43,387 bases of DNA from Clostridiales bacterium (GCA_022778745.1 JALFSR010000054.1:1-43387); one strand, 5' to 3'. Positions 17,218 to 28,746 are shown, counted from the first letter of the stretch. Numbers and translations: made by a program. The notes: generated by a model from the sequence alone, not told the origin.

Positions 17218-17319
17218 AAAAGCTGCCGCATTAAGAATACCCTCTGTATGATATCGTTATCCTAGTAAAGCAACACTACTGTATCATGTATGGTTTTATC
17301 TTAATGGGACAGCTTTTTT
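17218..17319 (+). terminator. Long-stem terminator after putP
   Basis: Arms 17218-17236 and 17299-17317 (AAAAGCTG...CATTAAGA type) pair with two mismatches around a 62-nt, partly self-complementary loop, ending in a T-run. It lies before convergent barstar. Confidence 0.7.
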
Positions 17320-17351
17320 ATATATAACACATATTTTACTGCTTGATTCGA

Positions 17352-17636
17352 TTAAATTCCTGTTTTATCTATAATCACAGTTAGATACTCATTTTCCATC
17401 TCTGCATCATGAAGCACATGCAAAAATCTCTCCATATAACGATTAAAACTTTTATCTGATGCATTCTCGTATTTGGAAATATAGATTTCTGTGTCCTCGC
17501 GAATAGTCGTCAATGCATCATACATCGCATCTAGATTTCCTCCATAATAGGATGGCAGCTCTAACTGCTCCTTTAAATAATCCTGAAGCAGTTGTACAGA
17601 ATTTATTTTCTTCGTGTCAATATATACCGTCTTCAT
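17352..17636 (-). CDS. Barstar-family ribonuclease inhibitor
   Basis: The 94-residue protein has the barstar fold: an N-terminal strand (KTVYIDTKKI), then SVQLLQDYLKEQLELPSYYGGNLDAMYDAL. In barstar, the tyrosine/asparagine/aspartate cluster YYGGNLDA is in the helix-loop that plugs the barnase active site. Barstar neutralises barnase in the cytoplasm. It begins 17 bp after the barnase-like gene, so toxin and inhibitor are cotranscribed. Confidence 0.92.
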   Translation of the reverse strand: MKTVYIDTKKINSVQLLQDYLKEQLELPSYYGGNLDAMYDALTTIREDTEIYISKYENASDKSFNRYMERFLHVLHDAEMENEYLTVIIDKTGI

Positions 17637-17653
17637 AAAATCTCCTCCTCGAC

Positions 17654-18133
17654 TCAGTACAATTGTTCAAATGTATTGTAATGATCCTCTGTATAGAAAA
17701 TCAGCCCATCATCGGAATAAATAATTCGTTTCGCATTACGATATCCACCATCAAAATCAATGTCACATTCTTTGTAAGAATGTCCGGCTGGAAGCTTTCC
17801 TTCATAATTGCCGAAATGATCTCCCCCGATGCTTTTGCCTGGAAACACATCCCAAAGATTCCCCTCTTTATTATCCCATCCTTGCTGCTGTGCCTGGACT
17901 TTTGTAACATAATTCGATGGTAAATGACCGTATGTATGAATATAAAGTGCAACATCTTCTTTGCTTGAATATGTGCCATCTTCATCTATCACAGGAGCAG
18001 CTGTATTGCTCTGTTGTGTCATTGTATTATCCTGAACTGAAACATCACACCCAGTAAAAATACTTGATATGACGAGCATACATAAAAGGACGATTATGGA
18101 AATAATTGTCTTTTTTTCTCTTTTAAATTTCAT
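17654..18133 (-). CDS. Barnase-like ribonuclease with lipoprotein signal
   Basis: The 159-residue protein has a lipoprotein signal: basic MKFKREKK, a hydrophobic stretch and a lipobox ending SSIFTGC (Cys about 30). The mature end aligns well with barnase: SNYVTKVQAQQQGWDNKEGN, GKSIGGDHFGNYEGKLP, YKECDIDF, KRIIYSDDGLIFYTEDHYNTF. The residues corresponding to barnase Lys27, Glu73, Arg87 and His102 are all present, so it should be an active RNase. I chose the ATG at 18133 because AGGAGG lies 9 nt upstream. The lipobox suggests membrane anchoring rather than free secretion, unlike Bacillus barnase. Confidence 0.92.
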   Translation of the reverse strand: MKFKREKKTIISIIVLLCMLVISSIFTGCDVSVQDNTMTQQSNTAAPVIDEDGTYSSKEDVALYIHTYGHLPSNYVTKVQAQQQGWDNKEGNLWDVFPGKSIGGDHFGNYEGKLPAGHSYKECDIDFDGGYRNAKRIIYSDDGLIFYTEDHYNTFEQLY

Positions 18134-18408
18134 AACATCTCCCCTCCTGACACCTTCTGCCATCTTAATTCTGATACAAAGTTTTGCATCTTCAGGCGTT
18201 AATTACTATAACTGAATCTTTAGTCTGATCGTAGCTCTTCCTTGATGAGTTAAAAAGCTTCGAGAAAATAGTTCTGGATAATACAAAACTATTTAGTTCT
18301 TAACAAAACTTTTCATTTATTATAACATATTTCCCTATTTTGAGCAATTTTTTTTGATATTTTTACCCAAAAATTTTCAATACACATTTTAGATAAACAA
18401 TTTTTTTG

Positions 18409-18512
18409 TTATCCACAATTACTCATTAAAACTGCTGTATTATCCACAATTTTCACAAGATCCTCTCTTGCTTTGTGGATAACATCTCTTTTTTTGTTAT
18501 AACTGTGGATAA
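18409..18512. promoter_or_regulatory. Cluster of four perfect DnaA boxes beyond gyrA
   Basis: TTATCCACA occurs at 18409-18417 and 18440-18448, and its complement TGTGGATAA at 18474-18482 and 18504-18512. The cluster lies in the gap between the barnase promoter region and the end of gyrA, about 8 kb from the main origin. Titration, gene control or a secondary initiator site are all possible. The rest of 18134-18743 shows AT-rich intergenic DNA only. Confidence 0.8.
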
Positions 18513-18743
18513 CTTTAACATACAACGTCTCTTAAAGTTTTATCAAATGCTGTGTTCGCAAAACATTCATCTGAAACTTGGTTCACTGTTCATTCCCAAA
18601 CACAATTAGTCATACCCTTTCAAACATCATATTTTCGTTTCTGACGGCTTTTCTTGAATCTATGGAAAAATTATACCATAATCATATTTTAATCGCTTTT
18701 CGAGGATTTTAAAGGCTTCTGTGCGCATTTTCCCATAACGGCA

Positions 18744-18790
18744 AATATGGAGCTATCCACTGTCTGTCCAGACAGTAATAGCTCCATATT
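18744..18790 (-). terminator. Hairpin downstream of gyrA
   Basis: AATATGGAGCTAT (18744-18756) pairs exactly with ATAGCTCCATATT (18778-18790), with an inner CTGTCTG/CAGACAG stem. The U-tract is short on the minus strand, but the position suits a gyrA terminator. Confidence 0.65.
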
Positions 18791-18827
18791 CATTTATCAA
18801 ACAGACCTTTTTGTCTGCTTCACAGTT

Positions 18828-21296
18828 TTATTGGTTTTGTGCGTCTTGTTCGCTCTCACGCACTTTTGCAATACTTGCCACGGCAACTCCGCTCTCAATA
18901 TCAATATTTATTAACTTAACACCTGAAGCGTTACGTCCAAATAATGAAATGTCTGCTACTTTTAGACGAATTACAATTCCTTCTGTCGTAATGATCATAA
19001 TATCTTGATTGTCATTGACAGCTTTTACTCCAACGATATTGCCGCTCTTTTCATTGATGCGGTAACATTTTACACCTTTTCCGCCTCGGTGCTGACAGGA
19101 AAATTCATCAATGGATGTACGCTTTCCAAGTCCATTTTCTGATACAAATAATAAATCCTGTCCTTGTGTATCTAACTGCATAGCAACTACTTCATCGCCG
19201 TCATCTAAATTCATACCGATAACGCCCATCGATGTTCTTCCAGTTGCACGCACATCGGTTTCTTTAAAACGGATACATTGTCCGAATTTAGAAACGAGGA
19301 AAATATCTTTTTCATTGTCTGTTACTTTTACCTCAATCAATTCATCATTTTCTTTTAAATTGATCGCTGCAAGACCGACTTTACGAATATTTGCATATTC
19401 TGCAAAATCTGTTTTCTTTACCATACCAGACTTTGTTGCCATAAAGAGGTATTCGCCTTCATTGAACTCTCTTCGTGTAATAATTGCAGTTACTTTTTCC
19501 TGAGGCTGAAGCTGAATCAGATTCACAATTGCAGTTCCTCTTGCGGTACGGCTTGCCTCTGGAATTTCGTATGTCTTCAAGCGATAGACACGTCCAAGAT
19601 TGGTGAAGAATAAAATATAGTGATGCGTCGTCGTAATGAGAAGATCTTCTATGTAATCTTCATCAATTGCCTGCATTCCTTTAATTCCTCTTCCGCCTCT
19701 GTTTTGTGCCTTAAAGTTATCCATTGACATACGCTTAATATATCCAAGCTTTGTCATCGCAATTACGGTGCTTTCATCTGGAATTAAGTCTTCTGCGGAG
19801 AAATCTTCCTCATCAAATCCAATCGACGTTCTTCGGTCATCTCCATATCTGTCTGCAATCGCTGTGATTTCTTCCTTAATCACACTGAGCAGACGGTTTT
19901 CATCCGAAAGAATTGCCTTAAACTGTGCGATACGCTCCATCAGTTCTTTATACTCAGATTCCAATTTATGGCGTTCCAGACCAGTTAATGCACGAAGACG
20001 CATATCTACAATCGCCTGTGTCTGTGCATCACTTAATTCATATGTCTGCACTAATTTTGCCTTTGCTTCTGCGACATTAGCTGCACCACGAACGATTTGA
20101 ATGACATCGTCAATATGGTCTAACGCAATTAACAGACCTTCCAAAATATGTGCACGTTCTTGCGCACGATTCAGTTCATAGCGTGTTCTTCGTGTTACCA
20201 CATCTTCCTGATGCTTTAAATAATATTTGAGCATATCCAAAAGATTTAAAATCTTTGGCTGATTATCCACAAGTGCGAGCATATTTACCCCAAATGTATC
20301 TTGGAGCTGTGTATGCTTCATAAGCTGATTGAGTACAATATTTGGATTTACGTCACGTCTCAGTTCAATACAGACACGAGTTCCCTCTCGGTTTGACTCA
20401 TCTCTCAGTTCCGTAATTCCGTCGATTCGCTTATCTTTTACAAGTTCTGCGATCTTTTCAATCAGACGTGCTTTATTGACCATATACGGCAGCTCTGTCG
20501 CTACAATCCGATGTTTGCCATTTGCCATAGGTTCAATCGCTGTCACTGCACGCACTTTAATCTTTCCCTTTCCAGTACGGTATGCCTGCTCAATTCCTCT
20601 CTTTCCGAGTACAACAGCCCCTGTTGGGAAATCTGGTCCTTTTACAATATCTAAAATTTCTTCAATCTCGGTATCTCTTCCCTCTTCGATACGATTGTCA
20701 ATAATTTTTACGACTGCCTGAATCGTCTCTTTCAGGTTATGTGGTGGGATATTTGTCGCCATACCAACTGCAATACCCGTCGTACCATTGACAAGCAGAT
20801 TTGGGAAACGAGACGGAAGAACAACTGGTTCTTTTTCTGTCTCATCAAAGTTTGGTGCAAATGTCACGGTGTCTTTGTTAATATCGGCAAGCATTTCCAT
20901 TGAAATTTTGGATAAACGTGCCTCTGTATAACGCATCGCAGCTGCGCCGTCTCCATCCACCGAACCGAAGTTTCCATGACCATCTACCAGTGGATAACGT
21001 GTGGACCAATCCTGAGCTAAGTTGACAAGTGCTCCATAAATGGATGAATCTCCATGAGGATGATATTTACCCATTGTATCACCGACAATACGTGCACACT
21101 TACGATGCGGCTTGTCTGGACCATTATTTAACTCAATCATTGAATATAACACACGGCGCTGTACTGGCTTTAAACCGTCTCTGACATCTGGCAGAGCACG
21201 AGCCGCAATCACGCTCATGGCATACTCAATATATGACTGTTCCATCGTTTTTTTCAAATCTACGTCATGGACTTTGTCAAAAATTGTTTCATCCAT
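18828..21296 (-). CDS. gyrA: DNA gyrase subunit A
   Basis: The 822-residue subunit has the breakage-reunion domain with the catalytic tyrosine in [12 protein letters not shown] (about residue 123), and a C-terminal six-blade beta-pinwheel with [11 protein letters not shown] (GyrA box). It makes and reseals the double-strand break during negative supercoiling. In the quinolone-resistance region the sequence is [13 protein letters not shown]: Ser84 (E. coli Ser83) is kept, but residue 88, matching E. coli Asp87, is Gly. It lies 22 bp after gyrB in the same operon. Confidence 0.98.
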   Translation of the reverse strand: MDETIFDKVHDVDLKKTMEQSYIEYAMSVIAARALPDVRDGLKPVQRRVLYSMIELNNGPDKPHRKCARIVGDTMGKYHPHGDSSIYGALVNLAQDWSTRYPLVDGHGNFGSVDGDGAAAMRYTEARLSKISMEMLADINKDTVTFAPNFDETEKEPVVLPSRFPNLLVNGTTGIAVGMATNIPPHNLKETIQAVVKIIDNRIEEGRDTEIEEILDIVKGPDFPTGAVVLGKRGIEQAYRTGKGKIKVRAVTAIEPMANGKHRIVATELPYMVNKARLIEKIAELVKDKRIDGITELRDESNREGTRVCIELRRDVNPNIVLNQLMKHTQLQDTFGVNMLALVDNQPKILNLLDMLKYYLKHQEDVVTRRTRYELNRAQERAHILEGLLIALDHIDDVIQIVRGAANVAEAKAKLVQTYELSDAQTQAIVDMRLRALTGLERHKLESEYKELMERIAQFKAILSDENRLLSVIKEEITAIADRYGDDRRTSIGFDEEDFSAEDLIPDESTVIAMTKLGYIKRMSMDNFKAQNRGGRGIKGMQAIDEDYIEDLLITTTHHYILFFTNLGRVYRLKTYEIPEASRTARGTAIVNLIQLQPQEKVTAIITRREFNEGEYLFMATKSGMVKKTDFAEYANIRKVGLAAINLKENDELIEVKVTDNEKDIFLVSKFGQCIRFKETDVRATGRTSMGVIGMNLDDGDEVVAMQLDTQGQDLLFVSENGLGKRTSIDEFSCQHRGGKGVKCYRINEKSGNIVGVKAVNDNQDIMIITTEGIVIRLKVADISLFGRNASGVKLINIDIESGVAVASIAKVRESEQDAQNQ

Positions 21297-21318
21297 TTTT
21301 CATTCCTCCATCACTTTC

Positions 21319-23244
<1,926 letters not shown>

Positions 23245-23259
23245 TCATTTTTTTGTCTG

Positions 23260-24339
23260 TTAATTTTCTTTTGTTACTGTTCCCTGAACAACATGAAATA
23301 CATTGTCCATATGAAATCTATGATTGACAAAATCATCCAATCCTGTACAAGTAATCATCGTCTGAATTCCATTCATACTATCAAGCAGATAAGTCTGCCG
23401 ATTGGAATCCAGTTCACTTAATACATCGTCCAAAAGCAGAACGGGCGGTTCCTTGACTTGCTGCTTTACAAGCTCAATCTCTGCCAATTTCAGCGATAAC
23501 GCTGCCGTACGCTGCTGTCCCTGCGACCCGAAAGTGCGAATATCAATTCCATTGATCATAAAACGAATATCATCTCGATGTGGTCCTGACAGTGTTGTTT
23601 TCTGTCTCCATTCTCTGTCCCGATTGCTGCATAGAGCCTGTCGAAGCTGCTGCGCCTGTGTGTCTGGCTCATATGCCATGGTTAATTGTTCTCTTCCTCC
23701 TGTCAGTGTACGATGAATCTTTGTAAGCATCGGATTCAGCTGTTCCACAAATGCCTCTCTTCGCTGAATCAGCTGCTCTCCAAATGCTGCAAGCTGCTCT
23801 TCCCAAATTTCCATCACAGAAAGAATATCTGAACCAGTCTGCTTAAGCAGCTGGTTTCTCTGCAGCAATGATCTGTTATAATTTACCAGATGGTACATAT
23901 ATAGTTTATCCAGCTGACATAATTCTAAATCAATAAATTTTCTTCTTTGTGAAGGACCATTTTTAATAATTTGTAAATCCTCCGGAGAAAAGAAGACAAT
24001 ATTTACCATGCCAAATAGTTCACTCACTTTATGAATCGGAACTCCATTAATTGCAATTCCTTTACTTTTTCCCTTTTTCAGATGCATATCAATGCGATTT
24101 TCTACGCCATTTTTTTCTGTATACATCTTGATATGTGCCTCATCTTGACCAAATGCAATGATTTCACGGTCCTTACTGCCTTTATGAGACTTATTTGTGC
24201 CGCATAAATACACTGCCTCTAAAATATTCGTCTTACCCTGTGCATTGTCCCCATAAAAAATGTTGATACCAGAATGGAATTTTAGGGAAAGCTGTGGATA
24301 ATTCCTGTAATTTTGTAATTCAATTGACTGAATGATCAT
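23260..24339 (-). CDS. recF: DNA replication and repair protein RecF
   Basis: The 359-residue SMC-like ATPase has Walker A GDNAQGKTNILEA, signature SQGQQRTAALSLKLAE and Walker B PVLLLDDVLSELD. It loads RecA at gapped DNA with RecO/RecR. The N-terminal IIQSIELQNYRNYPQL is typical. It lies 12 bp after yaaA in the dnaN-yaaA-recF-gyrB order conserved in Firmicutes. Confidence 0.97.
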   Translation of the reverse strand: MIIQSIELQNYRNYPQLSLKFHSGINIFYGDNAQGKTNILEAVYLCGTNKSHKGSKDREIIAFGQDEAHIKMYTEKNGVENRIDMHLKKGKSKGIAINGVPIHKVSELFGMVNIVFFSPEDLQIIKNGPSQRRKFIDLELCQLDKLYMYHLVNYNRSLLQRNQLLKQTGSDILSVMEIWEEQLAAFGEQLIQRREAFVEQLNPMLTKIHRTLTGGREQLTMAYEPDTQAQQLRQALCSNRDREWRQKTTLSGPHRDDIRFMINGIDIRTFGSQGQQRTAALSLKLAEIELVKQQVKEPPVLLLDDVLSELDSNRQTYLLDSMNGIQTMITCTGLDDFVNHRFHMDNVFHVVQGTVTKEN

Positions 24340-24351
24340 GTTATCACACCA

Positions 24352-24561
24352 CTACTTTACAATCGTCACGGTCTCTCCGTTATAGGTTACAACGTCTTTG
24401 TCATACAGCTTCTTTCCACGCTGAGTCTCGACTTGACCATTCACCATTACTTGACCGCCTTGAATGACAATCTTTGCCTCTACACCTGAATCTACTAAGT
24501 GAGCAGCCTTTAACGCCTGTCCTAGCTTGATATATTCATCTCGTAATACGATTTTAGACAT
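24352..24561 (-). CDS. yaaA: S4-domain RNA-binding protein YaaA
   Basis: The 69-residue protein is a single S4-like RNA-binding domain (YIKLGQALKAAHLVDSGVEA, then IQGGQVMVNGQVETQRGKK). It sits between dnaN and recF as in other Firmicutes and is linked in the literature to ribosome assembly. AGGAGG lies upstream of the ATG. A 178-bp gap with DnaA-type boxes separates it from dnaN. Confidence 0.92.
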   Translation of the reverse strand: MSKIVLRDEYIKLGQALKAAHLVDSGVEAKIVIQGGQVMVNGQVETQRGKKLYDKDVVTYNGETVTIVK

Positions 24562-24611
24562 ATGTTCCTCCTAGTATTTCATTTCCACCATGTTTTCCAC
24601 AAATCATACTG

Positions 24612-24667
24612 TTATCCACGTGGAAACGGTGGATATCTTTTCTTTTTTTTACTCATCCTGTGGATAA
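24612..24667. promoter_or_regulatory. DnaA-type boxes between yaaA and dnaN
   Basis: TTATCCACG (24612-24620, one mismatch) and perfect TGTGGATAA (24659-24667) lie in the gap. They could let DnaA influence the yaaA-recF-gyrBA transcripts. Confidence 0.6.
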
Positions 24668-24740
24668 GTGAATCTTCTTTAGCCCTACAGACTATTATAT
24701 AACAATACGCGGCGATCTGCAACGAAGATTTATTATTTGA

Positions 24741-25844
24741 TTATGCAATGAAATTTACTGGAAGAATGAGATAAGTGTAGCTCTCCTTATCATCTTTGAT
24801 AAAACAAGGTGCCTTTGGGTTAATCATATATAATGTGACTTCCTCATCATCAATTACACGAAGTGTATCAATCAAAAATTTTGGATTAAATCCAATCATA
24901 ATATCTTTTCCAATCTTGTGAATACTTAACTCCTCGTTCAAAGAACCGATGTTTGACTTTAACTTCACTTCCATCTTTTCATCCAGTATGTGAATAATAA
25001 TTGGTTTTTTATCATTTTCTTTTATAAGCAAAGTAGAACGGTCAATGCAGTTTAACAATTCTTTTTTATTCACAACCAATTTTGTATCATAATCGCTGTT
25101 TAACATCTGATTAATTCTAAAGTATTCTCCCTCAATCAAACGAGATACAACGACGGTTTGGTCAAATTCAAAAATTACATGGTTTGGTGTGAAGAATAAT
25201 GACAGTTCACTTTCTGCATCTCCAGTAAGAATCTTGCTGATTTCATTCAATGTCTTACCTGGAATCACCGCCTTTATTGGCTTATAATAATCTTTTAACT
25301 TCACGTTACGGATAGAAATACGGTGTCCATCCAAGGAAATTAACTTCATCATGTTCTCGTTAATCTCCATTAACTCACCAGACATCATCTTATTTGTCTC
25401 ATTATCCGCAATAGAAAAGATTGTCTGTCTAATAATCTCCTTTAACGTAAACTGAGACAATGTAACAGGGTTTGTGCGTTCTACTTGAGGAAGATAAGCA
25501 AAGTCTTCTCCTGATTGACCATCAATCGTAAATTTTGCTTTTTCACATATAATTGTCGTAGCAAAATTTTCATCTACTTCTATGGACACTTCGTTATTTG
25601 GAAGACGTCTTACAATCTCAGCAAATAATTTTGCTTCCAGTGCTACAATGCCTTCTTCTTCGATTGTACCATCAATCGTTGTCTCAATTCCAAGTTCCAT
25701 ATCATTTCCAGTCATTGTAATTTGTCCATCTTCTGCTGTTAATAAGATGCACTGTAAAATTGGCATTGTTGTTTTTGAGGATACTGCTTTTGAAACGATA
25801 GAGACACCTTTTTGAAGATGTTCTTTTTGGCATATTAACTTCAT
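24741..25844 (-). CDS. dnaN: DNA polymerase III subunit beta (sliding clamp)
   Basis: The 367-residue clamp has three similar domains and is homodimeric around DNA. Recognisable segments are the KLICQKEHLQKGVSIVSKAV start, ISLDGHRISIRNV and the C-terminal YTYLILPVNF, which forms part of the binding groove for polymerase and other clamp partners. It lies downstream of dnaA, separated by origin sequence that carries a DnaA box only a few bases before the start codon. Confidence 0.98.
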   Translation of the reverse strand: MKLICQKEHLQKGVSIVSKAVSSKTTMPILQCILLTAEDGQITMTGNDMELGIETTIDGTIEEEGIVALEAKLFAEIVRRLPNNEVSIEVDENFATTIICEKAKFTIDGQSGEDFAYLPQVERTNPVTLSQFTLKEIIRQTIFSIADNETNKMMSGELMEINENMMKLISLDGHRISIRNVKLKDYYKPIKAVIPGKTLNEISKILTGDAESELSLFFTPNHVIFEFDQTVVVSRLIEGEYFRINQMLNSDYDTKLVVNKKELLNCIDRSTLLIKENDKKPIIIHILDEKMEVKLKSNIGSLNEELSIHKIGKDIMIGFNPKFLIDTLRVIDDEEVTLYMINPKAPCFIKDDKESYTYLILPVNFIA

Positions 25845-25847
25845 AAT

Positions 25848-26164
25848 TGTGGATAACTCCTTTCCAGTAATTTGTTCGGCTAGCGAACGTATAATAGGTA
25901 GATAGAATATATATATAGTAGTAGTAGGGGATGTGGATAAGTGGATAACTCAATAAAAACCCCTCGAAAACCTCGAATTTACAAGGAAAAGTGCACCTCA
26001 TAAAATTGTGGATAACCTGTGGATAACTTGTGGATAACTCAGTAAAAATTAAATTTACAGAGATAGTAAAATGAGTTATCCACAGGTTATCCACCGACTT
26101 ATCCACCGAAAAATGCCAGTTATCCACCGATTTTTTACCCATTTTGTGGATAACTTGTGGATAA
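25848..26164. promoter_or_regulatory. oriC: oriC left module with DnaA boxes and predicted unwinding element
   Basis: The dnaN-dnaA gap contains perfect TTATCCACA boxes (either strand) at 25848-25856, 25932-25940, 26007-26015, 26018-26026, 26029-26037, 26076-26084, 26145-26153 and 26156-26164. One-mismatch boxes lie at 25940, 26087, 26099 and 26120. Beside the 25932 box lie GGG (25928-25930) and four TAG triplets (25916-25927), then an AT-rich run. This is the layout of the Bacillus basal unwinding system. The remainder to 26315 holds no gene. Confidence 0.85.
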
Positions 26165-26315
26165 CTTTCCATGTCGAAAAATGATATATAAACACATATT
26201 TTATACAAACAAAGAAATTCTTGTAAAACGAGAACTTAGCATAAAACATAGTTAGGCGGATAGTTTAACTCCATCTTGCTTTCTGCTTATAACCAAATAG
26301 CTGCTGACGCAGCGT

Positions 26316-27677
26316 TTAAGTTGGGACAATCTTCTTTCTTAAGATCTCAATGGTGGACAATAATGCCTCATCGGTCTTTAAGTCATTTGCTATCTTTTCA
26401 GCGCCATGTAAAACCGTTGTGTGATCACGCCGTCCTAATGCTTTTCCAATCTGCTGCAAAGAAAGATCAGTGATTTCCCTGCATAGATACATTGCAATCT
26501 GGCGTGGATACACGATTCCTTTGCTTCGCTTTTGAGATGTTAAATCAGCCGGGCTGTATCCAAAATGTTCTGCGACGACTTCTACAATATATTCTGGTGG
26601 AATATCGTCTTCTTCATCTGGAGATATAAGGTCTCTTAGGGCATTTTCTGCAACTTCTAGTGTAATATCGGTTTTGTAGAGCTTTGCATAAGCAGTAATC
26701 TTTGTTAAAGCACCTTCTAGTTCTCGGATATTAGACTTAATGTTGGCTGCGATATATTGAATAATTTCTGTATCAATATTATAGCCTTCCATCTCTTCTT
26801 TTTTGCGTAAAATTGCCATTCTTGTTTCATAGTCTGGGGATGAGATATCCACAGGCAGCCCCATCTCGAAACGGGAACGCAGACGTTCTTCTAATGTCTC
26901 GAATGCTTTTGGCGGTTTATCAGAAGAAATGACAATCTGTTTATTATTCTCATGCAAAAAATTAAATGTGTGGAAAAACTCTTCCTGTGTACTTTCTTTA
27001 CCGATAATAAACTGAATATCATCAATGAGAAGCACATCAATATTGCGGTATTTTTCCCTAAAATCTGCGGCGGACACGTTGTTTTTGTTACGTATCGCAT
27101 CGATTAGTTCTGTTGTAAATCGTTCACTTGTCACATACATAACCTTCATATTTGGGTCATGCTTTAATATAAAATGTGCAATAGAATGCATTAAATGTGT
27201 TTTGCCAAGTCCAACACCGCCGTAGATGAATAAAGGGTTATAACGCTGAGCCGGAGATTCTGCGACTGCTAGTGATGCGGCATGAGCGAATTTATTATTT
27301 GCTCCTACAACGAATGTATCAAATGTGTATCTTGGATTTAGATTCAGATTCATGGAAGCAATGGAGTAGCTGTCCCTTCCATAAAAGGAAGAATCTGAGC
27401 TGCTGCCCTTGTCATTTGGAAGGACAAATTCTACTTGGCAGTGGAAATCTATCGTCTCTTCAATCATAACTTGAAGCAGACGCTGGTATTTTTTTGTCAA
27501 ATAGTCGATAACAAACTTATCACTTCCATCCGTTACGACAACTTTCACAAGAGTATCCTCTACTGATTGTACTTCTAGTGGTTTTATCCACGTGTTAAAA
27601 GAGACAATCGTAATGTCATACTCTTCTTTTAAATTTTCTTTAATTTCTTCCCATTTTTCTTTTAATAAATCTATCAT
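26316..27677 (-). CDS. dnaA: Chromosomal replication initiator DnaA
   Basis: The 453-residue AAA+ initiator begins with an N-terminal domain I for partner binding and a short linker rich in Ser (about 95-105). The AAA+ domain has Walker A GGVGLGKTH, Walker B VLLIDDIQFI and a RSRFEMGLPVDIS arginine-finger area. The DNA-binding domain IV ends with LGRRDHTTVLHGAEKI. It binds the many TTATCCACA sites on both sides of its gene. AGGAGGAACTC precedes the ATG. Confidence 0.99.
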   Translation of the reverse strand: MIDLLKEKWEEIKENLKEEYDITIVSFNTWIKPLEVQSVEDTLVKVVVTDGSDKFVIDYLTKKYQRLLQVMIEETIDFHCQVEFVLPNDKGSSSDSSFYGRDSYSIASMNLNLNPRYTFDTFVVGANNKFAHAASLAVAESPAQRYNPLFIYGGVGLGKTHLMHSIAHFILKHDPNMKVMYVTSERFTTELIDAIRNKNNVSAADFREKYRNIDVLLIDDIQFIIGKESTQEEFFHTFNFLHENNKQIVISSDKPPKAFETLEERLRSRFEMGLPVDISSPDYETRMAILRKKEEMEGYNIDTEIIQYIAANIKSNIRELEGALTKITAYAKLYKTDITLEVAENALRDLISPDEEDDIPPEYIVEVVAEHFGYSPADLTSQKRSKGIVYPRQIAMYLCREITDLSLQQIGKALGRRDHTTVLHGAEKIANDLKTDEALLSTIEILRKKIVPT

Positions 27678-27713
27678 GAGTTCCTCCTAATGCCGTACTC
27701 ACTGCAGAATATA

Positions 27714-27736
27714 AAGCGGATGTTCGGAATCCGCTT
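27714..27736 (-). promoter_or_regulatory. Hairpin in the dnaA 5' UTR
   Basis: AAGCGGAT (27714-27721) pairs exactly with ATCCGCTT (27729-27736) about 40 nt before the dnaA start codon. It may influence dnaA translation. Confidence 0.5.
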
Positions 27737-27857
27737 CGCTGATTCCTCATGAATGCAGACAATTCGCTCTCCGTCCAAATTCTGCGTTGCATACATATAA
27801 ATAGGAAATGATTGCACAAATTAGAGTGCAAAAGGGCATAAAATCCCCTCAATATAT

Positions 27858-27886
27858 GTTATATATACTATCATAATACAAATCAA
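27858..27886 (-). promoter_or_regulatory. Probable dnaA promoter
   Basis: On the minus strand TTGATT (27886-27881), a 17-bp spacer and TATAAC (27863-27858). The leader is about 170 nt and includes a possible 30-codon upstream frame (ATG at about 27837, after GGGG). Confidence 0.55.
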
Positions 27887-28019
27887 TTGATTTTTCAATC
27901 AAAACTTAGAAGAGCTTGATGATGTTTCGATTGGGAAAAAAAATTCTTGTGTTGAGAGAAAAAAGAAAAGATTGTGGAAAAGTGGAAAAAAGGGGTGTTT
28001 TTTGCAACTCAAAAATAAG

Positions 28020-28537
28020 TTATCCACAATTTTTTTATAGAAATTGTGGATAACTCAAAAAATTTGAGTTGTCCACAATTTAATTTTGTGATATAATGGT
28101 GGAAACTGTGGAAACTGTGGATAACTTGGGGTTAAAAAAAAGTTATCCACAGAGGTTGTGGATAACTCTGTGGATAATTTCGATTATACAATTATAAAAA
28201 CAATAAAATTGTGGATAACTTAAAAGTTATCCACAATTTCCACAATTTTTAAAAATCACGTAAAATAAAGAAAAAATGAAACTAAAAGGGAAGTTATCCA
28301 CAACCAATTGTGGATAACTTCTTGACTTATCCACAGCGTGTGGATATTGTGGATAACTTTTTTGTGGAAACTGTGGAAACTGTGGATAACTTGGGGTTAA
28401 AAAAAAGTTATCCACAGGGGTTGTGGATAACTCTGTGGATAACTTTTCATTTTTGCCGATTAACTGTGACTAACTCACGAGTTATCCACAGTTTCCACAG
28501 TTTCTTATTTTAGTTATCCACAGGAAATTGTGGATAA
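28020..28537. promoter_or_regulatory. oriC: oriC right module: about 20 perfect DnaA boxes
   Basis: Perfect TTATCCACA or its complement begins at 28020, 28045, 28116, 28143, 28157, 28169, 28210, 28227, 28294, 28309, 28327, 28348, 28381, 28408, 28422, 28434, 28482, 28514 and 28529. Many are paired head-to-head as hairpin-like units. A 79-bp segment is repeated (28099-28177 and 28364-28442). With the left module this makes a bipartite origin around dnaA. Confidence 0.9.
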
Positions 28538-28746
28538 CTTTTTTTGCAAGAAAAATGATATAAGAGAATCCGTTGGGAAAACCGATTTCACTTGTTACTT
28601 TGTGCCCCATTAACAAATCTATGTTCTATTTCTCCCCTACAAGACGAACAAATTATGCTGAAATTTATAGGTAGGCATGTGATACGCTGCTATTATAAAA
28701 TGAATCATGGAATCTATAAAAAAATAAAAAAAAACTACGAATTTGC

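Noticed and set aside
24608-24626. Third parS site
   Set aside because: CCACGTGG centre matches but flanks differ (12 of 16); better read as a DnaA-type box.
27640-27852. 70-codon frame upstream of dnaA
   Set aside because: Overlaps the dnaA start and the leader hairpin; no ribosome site and composition unlike a protein.
28020-28537. Possible CRISPR-like array of short repeats
   Set aside because: The repeats are DnaA 9-mers in both orientations with irregular spacing; no cas genes.
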